Assembly (NCBI GenBank): GCA_013140605.1
Contig: JABFSL010000045.1
Location: 1-42,863, forward strand
Origin: Anaerolineales bacterium
GTDB taxonomy: Bacteria; Chloroflexota; Anaerolineae; Anaerolineales; Villigracilaceae
DNA length: 42,863 bases
Reading direction: 5' to 3'
Shown piece by piece: positions 28,376 to 36,616 of the stretch. The notes under the pieces were generated by a model. It was not told the origin of the DNA. It was given only the letters and a program-made list of their open reading frames with translations, and searched no databases. The position numbers and the translations under genes are program-made. Within the stretch, counting starts at the first letter, position 1. Each line of letters starts with the position of its first letter.

Positions 28376-29982
28376 AATTTATTCTTCCACGTAAAAGGTT
28401 CGTTCACCAAAAAATCAAACGTATCTTTAAATTGCGCCAGACCTTCTTCGCTCAACACTCTCTCCAAAGGCCAGATTTCGAGATCGTCCCAGAAGTTCAT
28501 CAAGCGCCAGGGGAATGGGCGTGGATATTCGAAGAAGAAACGATAAGCGTAATTCCATGCAAATTCGGTTTGTTTCTCATCCAATTGATGGGCGGGAATA
28601 TCCGCCAAAACTTTTTCGAGGGTGGCGTAGTATTCATCCCATGTGTTTGGGTCAAGTGTGAAGCCGCGTCCGCGATAATGGGTCTCGCCGCAGGAGATGA
28701 CGGGGCGGCCGTTCATCGCTGTTTCGAGTCCGACTGTGGTGGTGTACGCAAGGCCAACATCCGCGATTTCGATCAAGTCATACGTGTTGATCTTGTCCAA
28801 CGCGCCAATGACATGGATATGGTTGGGGAGTTCAGGTAACGCTTCCCGCACAACCGTTCCCATTGATTTGGCCTGCGGGACAAGTCTTTCACCGGGATGA
28901 ACGCGGATGACCATTTGCACATCAGTCCACTTTGCAAAATATTGAACGGTCTTCGTGATCCATTCGGTCATGGATGATGCAAAGATGTCACGTCCCAAAG
29001 TAAGGCTGTCGCCTAAAACATTTGCGGCGAGCATCACCACGGGACGGTCATCGAGATTAAGCAATTTACGAGTCTCTTGCGCGCCCTGCGAAGAGACGTA
29101 TTGCCAGAGTCGTTTTGATTTGCCCCACACGCGAGCGCCGCGGCGGGCGTTTTCCAAATCGGCTAAACGTTCGAACATTGCTTCGGTCATCGGCAGATGA
29201 CAGCGCGCATTCACAATGTAATCGGTATCCTGTTTCATAATTGACGAATTTTGCGCGAGCCAAATCTGTTCGCGCTGGTCGTTGAATTCGTAGGTGACAG
29301 CATCAATGTTCAAGTAGCGCGCCACGCGGAAGAAAATCCCCATTTCGAGAATCAATCCGTTTGGAATTAATACAACATCAGGTTTATTGGATTGCAAATA
29401 TTCAAATGCGGCTTTGGCGGCGAATGTGTTGCGCTGAATCCGCAAGTCATATAACGCGCGGTCGCCTGCGTTGTTCATGTCCACTTCTTCGCGCATCAGG
29501 GTATATTGCACATCCCAGAGCGAGATCTCTTTTACATCAGCTTGGAGAATGTTTGGGAGAGCAGAATCAGGCTTGAGGTCAAGAAGAGAGGCGTGTTCGA
29601 TTAATGGGGATAATGCCGAAAGGGCATCGCGTGTGTGAAGGATGCGCTGACGCTGTGTGAAGTTATCCTTTTGCTTGTGCCACTCGGAGTAGGGCAAAGT
29701 CAACAATGTGACTTTATGTCCGAGACCGGCAAGAGTCAAACCAAGATAAGCAGATTGCTCGATCCAGTAATGAAGCGTGGCGAAGAATAAAACTTTTTTT
29801 CCGCGCTTCGCGTTTTTTGTAAACGGCTCAACAACCGCGCGCGCCACCGGCAGGGAATTTTGCAAACGATCCAAATTGAAATGATCTTTGCGCGGACGAT
29901 TCCTGGAGCGAAGCATCCAATCGATTTCAGCAGTGAAGGGCAGGTCGCCCATTAGTTCCCGGAGGGTGGTTTTATTTGACAT
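28372..29982 (-). CDS. Capsule-type GT-B glycosyltransferase
   Basis: This 536-residue protein has VLFFATLHYWIEQSAYLGLTLAGLGHKVTLL in the first GT-B half and MVIRVHPGERLVPQAKSMG plus ADVGLAYTTTVGLETAMNGRPVISCGETHYRGRGFTLDP in the second. These match the capsule_synth/LipB-type transferases, which act at the base or repeat of capsular glycans. ATG 29982 follows GGGA at good spacing; a TTG one codon earlier is less likely. The gene follows the Wzt gene downstream of a paired hairpin. Confidence 0.82.
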   Translation of the reverse strand: MSNKTTLRELMGDLPFTAEIDWMLRSRNRPRKDHFNLDRLQNSLPVARAVVEPFTKNAKRGKKVLFFATLHYWIEQSAYLGLTLAGLGHKVTLLTLPYSEWHKQKDNFTQRQRILHTRDALSALSPLIEHASLLDLKPDSALPNILQADVKEISLWDVQYTLMREEVDMNNAGDRALYDLRIQRNTFAAKAAFEYLQSNKPDVVLIPNGLILEMGIFFRVARYLNIDAVTYEFNDQREQIWLAQNSSIMKQDTDYIVNARCHLPMTEAMFERLADLENARRGARVWGKSKRLWQYVSSQGAQETRKLLNLDDRPVVMLAANVLGDSLTLGRDIFASSMTEWITKTVQYFAKWTDVQMVIRVHPGERLVPQAKSMGTVVREALPELPNHIHVIGALDKINTYDLIEIADVGLAYTTTVGLETAMNGRPVISCGETHYRGRGFTLDPNTWDEYYATLEKVLADIPAHQLDEKQTEFAWNYAYRFFFEYPRPFPWRLMNFWDDLEIWPLERVLSEEGLAQFKDTFDFLVNEPFTWKNKL

Positions 29983-29992
29983 CAAAATTCCC

Positions 29993-30039
29993 GTAGGTCA
30001 CGCTTGCAGCGTGACTGTCACGTTAAAAACGTGACCTAC
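29993..30039. repeat. 47-bp paired hairpin (GTAGGTCACG type), copy 2
   Basis: GTAG, GTCACGC-TTGCA-GCGTGAC (29997-30015), T, GTCACGT-TAAAA-ACGTGAC (30017-30035), CTAC. It differs from the 19704 copy in loop bases and by one extra base between the stems. It lies three bases from the Wzt stop codon. Confidence 0.83.
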
Positions 30040-30042
30040 GCA

Positions 30043-31335
30043 TTAATCCAGTTTCTCGATCTTCCAATTTAAACGCGGGCGGACAGGCCCTACACGCGGC
30101 TCGCCCCATTGCGTGCCGGGCGCGCCGGAAATATCCACGTTGAACGCGAGGGCATTCTCGTCCATGAAGTAGCGGCGCACGCCAAACGAACTCGCGTTCA
30201 CGCCGAGGCTGTAACGACCTTCGTTGAAAATATCCGCGGGAATTTCAGCGCGGCTGACAAAACGCCCCGACTTGCGCGAATCAAATTTATCGAACATCTC
30301 CGCGTCATCGGTATCGAACGACGCGAGCACATATTCGCCGCGCATGGTGCTGAGATACAACCCGATCCGCAGACCAGTGATGGGCGCATCGAGTTGATAT
30401 TCAAATTCAATGTGGACTGGTTCTGTGGAGCGGACAGTATCGACAACTTTCCCGCTTCTATCTTTAACCTTCAAGCTGATCGGCCTAAATGGAGCACTCG
30501 CCGCCGGAACATCTTCCGCATCCCAAACCTGCTCACCCGCCTGTGACTGTCCCGATGAAAGGTAAAAATCAACAGCCTCCTGCGTAGGCGCGCGCATAAT
30601 AAGTTGACCTTTGTTCAAAACGATCGCTTCCTGTGTCAGGCGCAAAATTGCAGACATGTTATGACTGACGAATAAAACCGTGCGCCCCTGCTGAGCCACA
30701 TCACCCATTTTTCCAAGACATTTGCGCTGGAACTCCGCATCGCCCACCGCGAGAACTTCATCCACAACAAGGATTTCAGGTTCAAGGTGAGCGGCAACCG
30801 CAAACGCCAAACGCAAATACATGCCTGATGAATATCTCTTCACGGGCGTATCAATGAATTGACTGACTTCGGAGAAATCCACGATCTCATCGAATTTGGA
30901 TTCGATTTCGGCATTCTTCATGCCAAGGATCGCGCCATTCATGAAAATATTTTCGCGGCCTGTCAGTTCAGGATGAAAGCCTGTACCCACTTCGAGGAGC
31001 GAGCCAACCCGTCCGCGCACAGAGACCGTGCCGACAGTTGGTTCTGTAACGCGCGAGAGGATCTTTAGCAGGGTGCTTTTCCCCGCGCCATTTCTTCCGA
31101 CAATCCCAAGCACGCTCCCCTCTTCCACATCGAAGGAGACATCCTTCAACGCCCAAAAAGATGATGTATTGGTCGTACCGCGCGCGCCCTGACCAGTCAG
31201 CGCCTTATACATGCGGACGGGCATCATGGCCGCGTCCACAAGCACTTCGCGCAACATGCCATATTTGAACTTGGTCTGCGCCGCGCCGATGCGGTATTGT
31301 TTGCCGATATTTTTTACGCTGATTGCAGTTGTCAT
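30043..31335 (-). CDS. wzt: ABC exporter ATP-binding protein (Wzt-like)
   Basis: This is a 430-residue protein. Its N-terminal ATPase (about 1-250) has Walker A GRNGAGKST, signature YSSGMYLRLAFAVAAH and Walker B LVVDEVLAVGD. About residues 285-430 are a beta-sandwich like the Wzt carbohydrate-binding domain, which in such exporters recognises the glycan end. It energises export of the undecaprenyl-linked polymer with the permease directly upstream (two bases apart). ATG 31335 begins the conserved MTTAISVKNIGKQY; the frame upstream lies within the permease gene. Confidence 0.93.
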   Translation of the reverse strand: MTTAISVKNIGKQYRIGAAQTKFKYGMLREVLVDAAMMPVRMYKALTGQGARGTTNTSSFWALKDVSFDVEEGSVLGIVGRNGAGKSTLLKILSRVTEPTVGTVSVRGRVGSLLEVGTGFHPELTGRENIFMNGAILGMKNAEIESKFDEIVDFSEVSQFIDTPVKRYSSGMYLRLAFAVAAHLEPEILVVDEVLAVGDAEFQRKCLGKMGDVAQQGRTVLFVSHNMSAILRLTQEAIVLNKGQLIMRAPTQEAVDFYLSSGQSQAGEQVWDAEDVPAASAPFRPISLKVKDRSGKVVDTVRSTEPVHIEFEYQLDAPITGLRIGLYLSTMRGEYVLASFDTDDAEMFDKFDSRKSGRFVSRAEIPADIFNEGRYSLGVNASSFGVRRYFMDENALAFNVDISGAPGTQWGEPRVGPVRPRLNWKIEKLD

Positions 31336-31337
31336 AA

Positions 31338-32186
31338 TTAAATCGTATCCGCGAATGTCTTTTCCATATTGCGGAAATAGAACAATCCGCCAAAGAGAAC
31401 AAGGAAGGAAATTGCAACCGAAACCCATAGCGAAGCATCCGGTCCAGTGCCTGAGCCGAGCAATGCCCAACGGAAACCATTGACCACACCCGCCATCGGA
31501 TTCAAGGAATACGCGAGGCGCATTTTCTCGGAAAATCCAGAGGAAGAATAAATCACAGGTGTAATGAACAGCCAGAACTGAGTCAGGAACGGAAGCGCGT
31601 AGTTCACATCACGATACTGGACGTTAATCGCAGAAAGCCAGAGCGCCACGCCCAAGGCTGTGACAATCGCAAGAAGCAGGAAAAGTGGCAGAGTCCAAAG
31701 TACGCTCCACGCCGGGCTGACTTTGAAATAGATCATCATGCCGATCAACACAATGAACGCGATCACAAAATCCACCAGCCCGCCGAGCACCGAAGCGACC
31801 GGTAGGATAAGGCGCGGAAAATATATCTTGGTAATCATATTGTGATTGGATGTCAGCGAACGGCTGGCTTGATTCAGCGCCGCAACGAACAATCCCCACG
31901 GCAGAAGCCCGGTGTACGAAAAGATCGGGTACGGAATTCCGTCAGACTGAACGTTTAGCACGCCTCTATTCAACAGGAAGTTGAAAACGAGCATTGTCAA
32001 AATAGGCTGAATGATGGCCCAGAGCGCACCAAGCATGGTCTGCTTATAGCGGACTTTGATGTCGCGCCAGATCATAAAGAAGACCAATTCGCGATACACC
32101 CAAAGGTCGCGCAAATTTAGGGCGGCGAATCCTTTGGATGGCTTGATATAAATTGTGGTTGGTTCGTGCTTTGTAATTTCAGTCAT
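31338..32186 (-). CDS. wzm: ABC-2 type permease (Wzm-like)
   Basis: This 282-residue protein has six hydrophobic segments. Its ABC-2 signature includes VFFMIWRDIKVRYKQTMLGALWAIIQPI at the amphipathic N-terminal helix and FWLFITPVIYSSSGFSEKMRLAYSLNPMAGVVNGFRWALLG. It forms the membrane channel with Wzt. ATG 32186 is chosen because GGGAAGC precedes it and the upstream frame is made of the hairpin at 32200. The two genes are tightly coupled. Confidence 0.92.
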   Translation of the reverse strand: MTEITKHEPTTIYIKPSKGFAALNLRDLWVYRELVFFMIWRDIKVRYKQTMLGALWAIIQPILTMLVFNFLLNRGVLNVQSDGIPYPIFSYTGLLPWGLFVAALNQASRSLTSNHNMITKIYFPRLILPVASVLGGLVDFVIAFIVLIGMMIYFKVSPAWSVLWTLPLFLLLAIVTALGVALWLSAINVQYRDVNYALPFLTQFWLFITPVIYSSSGFSEKMRLAYSLNPMAGVVNGFRWALLGSGTGPDASLWVSVAISFLVLFGGLFYFRNMEKTFADTI

Positions 32187-32199
32187 AGCTTCCCGGATC

Positions 32200-32247
32200 G
32201 CGGACTTTAGTCCGCTTTTGTTCAATAAGTTGCGGACTGAAGTCCGC
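32200..32247. repeat. Double hairpin (GCGGACT type)
   Basis: GCGGACT-TT-AGTCCGC (32200-32215) and GCGGACT-GA-AGTCCGC (32232-32247) stand 16 bases apart. Both stems are identical and only the loops differ. It fills the gap between the fucose synthase and permease genes. No GTAG ends are visible. Confidence 0.8.
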
Positions 32248-32254
32248 AGTCCGT

Positions 32255-33226
32255 TTATTTAATTTTGTCTCGATTTGCTTTGAACCATTCGATCGTGCGC
32301 TTCATGCCTTCTTCAAAAGAGACTTGCGCGCCCCAGCCGAACAATTCCTTCGCGCGGGAGACGTCCAGTCCGCGGCGGGGCTGGCCATTTGGTTTATCGG
32401 TCTGCCAGGCAAGTTTGCCTTCGAAGCCTGTTAATCTCACGATCATTTCGCTGAGGTCTTTGATGGAAATTTCGTATCCAGAACCGAGGTTCACAGGCAG
32501 GTCGCCATTGTAATTTTCGGCGGCAGATACAATGCCATAAGCGGCGTCTTCAACATATAGAAATTCTCGCGTCGGAGAACCATCGCCCCAGACTTGCAAC
32601 TCTTTATCCCCACGCTCATCTGCTTCCACAGCCTTGCGGATGAGAGCGGGAATCACGTGCGAAGTTGCCAAATTGAAGTTGTCTCGCGGACCATACAAAT
32701 TCACTGGCAAAAGGAAAATAGTGTTGAAGCCATATTGCTGGCGATAGGCTTGCGCCTGTACCAACATCATCTTCTTGGCGAGGCCGTATGGCGCGTTGGT
32801 CTCTTCGGGATAGCCGATCCATAAGTCATCTTCCCTGAAAGGAACCGGTGTGAATTTGGGATAAGCGCAAACCGTACCAATGGCAACGAATTTCCCGATG
32901 CCATTCTTGTATCCCTGATGGATCATCTCCACCCCCATCATCAGATTATCGTAGAAGAAATCCGCGGGATGTTCGCGGTTCGCGCCAATTCCGCCCACAT
33001 TCGCGGCGAGATGAATGACCACGATGTTCTTCGGGTCAACGTCTTTGAGTGTATCTGCATACAAACGCTTAATATCATTCGGGTCAACGAGGTTGTAGTT
33101 CTCGATGCGCGGAATGAAAATATCAGTCGCGCCGCGCTGCTTTAGTTTTTCAATAACGAACGAACCAAGAAAGCCCGCGCCGCCGGTGACGATTACTTTT
33201 TTGTTTTGCCAAAAGGTTTCTGTCAT
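32255..33226 (-). CDS. fcl: GDP-L-fucose synthase-like epimerase/reductase
   Basis: This 323-residue extended SDR has [63 protein letters not shown] and [23 protein letters not shown] (YxxxK), the full GDP-fucose synthase pattern. It turns GDP-4-keto-6-deoxymannose into GDP-fucose. No GDP-mannose dehydratase is in the window, so the precursor must come from elsewhere. GAGGAGA is seven bases before the ATG. A palindromic element (33245-33362) lies directly upstream. Confidence 0.9.
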   Translation of the reverse strand: MTETFWQNKKVIVTGGAGFLGSFVIEKLKQRGATDIFIPRIENYNLVDPNDIKRLYADTLKDVDPKNIVVIHLAANVGGIGANREHPADFFYDNLMMGVEMIHQGYKNGIGKFVAIGTVCAYPKFTPVPFREDDLWIGYPEETNAPYGLAKKMMLVQAQAYRQQYGFNTIFLLPVNLYGPRDNFNLATSHVIPALIRKAVEADERGDKELQVWGDGSPTREFLYVEDAAYGIVSAAENYNGDLPVNLGSGYEISIKDLSEMIVRLTGFEGKLAWQTDKPNGQPRRGLDVSRAKELFGWGAQVSFEEGMKRTIEWFKANRDKIK

Positions 33227-33244
33227 GTATGTCTCCTCGTTTTC

Positions 33245-33362
33245 GTCATTGCGAGGGTGGTGTTCTTCCGCCCGACACTTGCGCCGCGCGCCAGTGCGGT
33301 GAGCAATCTCAAGGTTAGCTGCGAGATTGCTTCGTCGGGAAAAGCACCCTCCTCGCAATGAC
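33245..33362. repeat. GTCATTGCGAGG palindromic element, copy 3 (expanded)
   Basis: The arms GTCATTGCGAGG (33245-33256) and CCTCGCAATGAC (33351-33362) are mirrored. Inside lie GAGCAATCTC and GAGATTGCTTCG, plus an extra GCGCCGCGCGCCAGTGCGG stretch not in copies 1 and 2. It lies between the epimerase stop (33368) and the fucose synthase start. Confidence 0.82.
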
Positions 33363-33367
33363 ATGAT

Positions 33368-34378
33368 TTATTGCACTATAAACTGAGCATTCCTATATTT
33401 ATCATCAGTAGGGTTGCGGATCAAACCAGATTTCAAAGCAAATAAAACTTCACGCACGCCGTCATCAACATTCAAAGTCGTATCAAAGCCAAGCACGCGT
33501 TTGATCTTCTCAAAAGAAACCGTGATGTCGCGCATGTCGCCGCCGAAGGTCAGGTCTTTAAACTCAACAACCGTTTCGGGCATACGCTTGAGCACAAGCT
33601 GCACAATATCATTCTTTGAATAATTTCCGTTATCAGTTCCGAGGTTGAAGATTTGTCCGCGCACTTTTTCTTTTTCGGCTTCCAGCCCCATCATCACGCC
33701 GCGCACCACATCGCGGATATGCACGAACGAACGCGAGTATCCGCGTTGATAAATGATCAGCGAACGTTTCGTGAACGCTTCCAACACGAATTGATTCACG
33801 ATCAAGTCAAAACGTGTGCGCGGAGAAATGCCGTATAAAGTTGCAAAGCGAAATAACAACGGCGCGCAGGCTGATCCTTTTTGTGAGAGCAAAAATTCTT
33901 CAGCCGCGATCTTTGTCTCTGCATATAGGGATTGCGGATTTAATGGGGATTCTTCGGTCACGGGCAAACCATCAGTGGACATGCCATAGTTGCTGTATGT
34001 GGATGCGAACACGAATCTTTCCACGCCCAAATCTGCTGACTGACCATAGACATTTTTCGTGGCTTCGACATTGTACTTCCACGACACCTGCTTCCCCACT
34101 GCCTGACAGGCGGGAAAGCCTACAATCGCCGCCAAGTGGATCACCGCATCCGGCTTCGGCCAATTCCCTTTGAGCGCGTCGCGGACGGTACGCGGTTCAG
34201 TCACATCTGCTTTGACAAAGTGGAAGTTGGGATGACTCAGAAACGGGACAATGCTCTCGCCGCCGAACAGTAAACTGTCCAGGACGGTGACTCTGTAATT
34301 TGCGCGGAGCAGTTCCGAGGTCAGGAGTGAACCGATATACCCGGCGCCGCCGGTAATAACCACGTGTCGATCCGTCAT
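33368..34378 (-). CDS. NAD-dependent nucleotide-sugar epimerase/dehydratase
   Basis: This 336-residue extended SDR has VVITGGAGYIGSLLTSELL, DVTEPRTVRDAL, VIHLAAIVGFPACQAV, FASTYSNYG and SLYAETKIAAEEFLL (YxxxK). It is a broad epimerase family member and substrate assignment is not possible. Its ATG overlaps the regulator's stop codon (ATGA, 34375-34378), so it is the first structural gene of the cluster, translated with its regulator. Confidence 0.87.
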   Translation of the reverse strand: MTDRHVVITGGAGYIGSLLTSELLRANYRVTVLDSLLFGGESIVPFLSHPNFHFVKADVTEPRTVRDALKGNWPKPDAVIHLAAIVGFPACQAVGKQVSWKYNVEATKNVYGQSADLGVERFVFASTYSNYGMSTDGLPVTEESPLNPQSLYAETKIAAEEFLLSQKGSACAPLLFRFATLYGISPRTRFDLIVNQFVLEAFTKRSLIIYQRGYSRSFVHIRDVVRGVMMGLEAEKEKVRGQIFNLGTDNGNYSKNDIVQLVLKRMPETVVEFKDLTFGGDMRDITVSFEKIKRVLGFDTTLNVDDGVREVLFALKSGLIRNPTDDKYRNAQFIVQ

Positions 34379-34851
34379 TCCAGACCCTCCAATCTAATCT
34401 TGTATCCATCCAACACCAACGCGGGCACAGACGCGGAGCGATCATTCACAACAGAAATGCCTTGTTCAAGGCAGGTGAGTTTGCAAATATCCGCGACATC
34501 GCCGGAACCGACGATACGAACACGGTCAAACCCCGCATTCCGAATCTTCGTAATGTGATCCTTCACGCGCTGACGCGTGCGGCGATAAACGGAAAAGGAA
34601 CGCTCAACATAATCCACTGCAAGGCGGGCGCGCAGGGCAAGTCCTTCCGGCGTGATGATATAACGTAGTTTTTTGCGCTCAGCGCGCGAGACCTTGACCG
34701 CACCTTTTGCAATGAGACGTTTTAAATGCCAATTGACCGTCCCAACTGCAACACCAAGTTGTGTGGCAAGCGTGGACTGGTTTACGTTTGGGTCGCTTTC
34801 GATCTGCTCAAGCAGAGAAAGCTCACGGATTTCGTCGTTTGTTGATTCCAT
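34375..34851 (-). CDS. EPS-type MarR/winged-helix regulator with extra C-terminal domain
   Basis: This 158-residue protein begins LSLLEQIESDPNVNQSTLATQLGVAVGTVNWHLKRLIAKGAVKVSR, the winged helix of EPS-associated regulators, followed by the wing RYIITPEGLALRAR. Beyond it an extra 60 residues look like a small Rossmann-type element (RVRIVGSGDVADICKLTCLEQGISVVND), perhaps a sensor for a nucleotide sugar. It heads the leftward cluster, with its own promoter and dyad (34870) upstream. Together with dyads at 4968 and 11548 this suggests autoregulation and control of the sulfation genes. Confidence 0.87.
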   Translation of the reverse strand: MESTNDEIRELSLLEQIESDPNVNQSTLATQLGVAVGTVNWHLKRLIAKGAVKVSRAERKKLRYIITPEGLALRARLAVDYVERSFSVYRRTRQRVKDHITKIRNAGFDRVRIVGSGDVADICKLTCLEQGISVVNDRSASVPALVLDGYKIRLEGLE

Positions 34852-34869
34852 AGTTTATTTTCAATTCAA

Positions 34870-34889
34870 AATTCAGTGACTGAATTATA
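34870..34889 (-). promoter_or_regulatory. Regulator promoter with AATTCAGT dyad
   Basis: AATTCAGTGACTGAATT (34870-34886) has perfect 8-bp arms around G. A minus-strand TATAAT (34889-34884) overlaps its upstream end by three bases, so binding would block the polymerase. It lies 19 bases before the ATG at 34851. Another small inverted repeat, CAGATT/AATCTG, is at 34891-34913. Confidence 0.75.
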
Positions 34890-34941
34890 ACAGATTTACA
34901 AGATGTTAATCTGCTGTTCTCCCCCATTTTGTATGAAAAGA

Positions 34942-36540
34942 TTAGGGGATGCTGGTTTTTAGACGGTAAATATCATAACCGTTGACGCTCTCAATTCGAA
35001 CATAGTTCTGCTCGATAAAATCCAAAGTATCCTGCAAGTTGGGAGCCAGAACAACTTCCTTGCGCTTTATTTTATATTCCTTGCGGACAATCGGGTCAAG
35101 ATCGGGGATGCGTTCCCTATCGGCAGGCTCGATCACGTTCACGATCAACGCTGGTGGGTCTGTCGTAAGCTGGGAATAAAACTGATCCGCCCAATGATTC
35201 CCCAGGGGAGTATCCACATGAATAAGCGGATACGGAAGGAAGGACACTGGCGATTCTCTGCTGGATACAAAATTGATGATCGGGCGGAATCCCCAAACAA
35301 ATACTTTATCCTGTGGCGATGTGTTTTCCATAATGTATGAAGCAACCGGGTCACGATAATCCAATTCGGAATTTGGAGAAGACCTCATCTGCGCAAGGAC
35401 AGCGCTGTAATTTTTCCAAACGGTCCTATTGCTGACCGGAGTTACAACAACTAACGCAAGAAGAACAAAAATGGAATATTTATCGGAGTTTGGAGCAAAC
35501 CGGCGCAACAACAAATAAACCGTATAGCCACATAACAATCCCACGTACGGCGCCCATCCAATAAAATAATGCAGATAATTTCTGCCGGATAGCGCACTTA
35601 ATATCGCTTCGATAGGCCAGCCTATCAATAAGATCAAAAGGAATTTTCCTAATGAGGCATTGAACCTATTCTTTATCAAATACCACAAAGAGAAAGCATA
35701 TCCGAGAATCGCAATCGCCACGTATATGACTCCAATGGCGAGCGATGCGCTCTTCAAGCCATCCAAAACTCCAACCAGGTTGAAACCGTCACTATATTGA
35801 AAATTAAACACAAGCACCACATTGATCATTTCGGTCAACGCGCCTTGCGCAGAGAAATACAAAACAACCGGGACAATGACAACAAGTACGCCGATCGCAT
35901 ACCAAAGGACGCGTTTGAAGAATATCCGCCATTCCTTTGAAAACAGAGTCAGAATAAAGTACGTGCCAGCGGCCCCAGCCTGCATACTGATATTGTTTGG
36001 CCGCAGCAGGATATTTAATCCCAGCGAAATGCCAACCAGCAGAACATAAAAGTTCTTCTGCGGATGCTCCAAACTTTTCCAAAAGCCGAATATTGCGATA
36101 AAGCTAAATAACAGTGAATATTCCTCTGAAAAATTTCCTCCCTGCAACACATTCCCTGCCGTGATGATCCAGACAAGCGTCCCAGCCAATGCGGGGATCA
36201 CACCCATCAGACGTTTGATCACAATATAACCAATCACGCCCGCACAAAAAAAGAATAGAAATTCCAAAAACCAAATTCCCCAACGGGAGCCGCCGGACAG
36301 AGCCAGTCCGAGCGCATTAATATAAAAAACAAGCGGACCTTTATTCTCCCAAACTTCCAAGTACGGAATTCTGCCCTTTAAAATCAGCGAGCCAACGTAT
36401 AGAAAAATCCCGCCGTCACGGCCTGGATATGAAAAAAACGGATTGGACAATATTCCCATTGCCAGCAATCCCATCCAAAGAAATGTGATCACTCTGGACA
36501 GGGACTCGGAACGAAAACGCGATGACAATTGAGTAAGCAT
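34942..36540 (-). CDS. Polytopic GT39-like membrane protein
   Basis: This 532-residue protein has about eleven hydrophobic segments and a long C-terminal soluble part. The first large loop carries acidic residues and EVWENKGPLVFYINALG, typical of the GT-C PMT/ArnT superfamily that uses lipid-linked donors. Its C-terminal part (VFVWGFRPIINFVSSRESPVSFLPYP) is like that of related proteins in this window. It lies upstream of the regulator in the same direction but has its own divergent promoter region (36541-36616). Confidence 0.75.
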   Translation of the reverse strand: MLTQLSSRFRSESLSRVITFLWMGLLAMGILSNPFFSYPGRDGGIFLYVGSLILKGRIPYLEVWENKGPLVFYINALGLALSGGSRWGIWFLEFLFFFCAGVIGYIVIKRLMGVIPALAGTLVWIITAGNVLQGGNFSEEYSLLFSFIAIFGFWKSLEHPQKNFYVLLVGISLGLNILLRPNNISMQAGAAGTYFILTLFSKEWRIFFKRVLWYAIGVLVVIVPVVLYFSAQGALTEMINVVLVFNFQYSDGFNLVGVLDGLKSASLAIGVIYVAIAILGYAFSLWYLIKNRFNASLGKFLLILLIGWPIEAILSALSGRNYLHYFIGWAPYVGLLCGYTVYLLLRRFAPNSDKYSIFVLLALVVVTPVSNRTVWKNYSAVLAQMRSSPNSELDYRDPVASYIMENTSPQDKVFVWGFRPIINFVSSRESPVSFLPYPLIHVDTPLGNHWADQFYSQLTTDPPALIVNVIEPADRERIPDLDPIVRKEYKIKRKEVVLAPNLQDTLDFIEQNYVRIESVNGYDIYRLKTSIP

Positions 36541-36562
36541 CTATAACACCTGACTTCTGAAC

Positions 36563-36589
36563 TTGAAGGAAAGAAAAACCAATTATAAT
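36563..36589 (+). promoter_or_regulatory. Candidate promoter of the methyltransferase-GT2 gene
   Basis: TTGAAG (36563-36568), a 15-base spacer and a perfect TATAAT (36584-36589) lie between the divergent genes. The spacer is two bases short of ideal. Translation starts 28 bases downstream. Confidence 0.5.
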
Positions 36590-36616
36590 CTCGACGACTA
36601 AAAGCAAAGGATGTTC

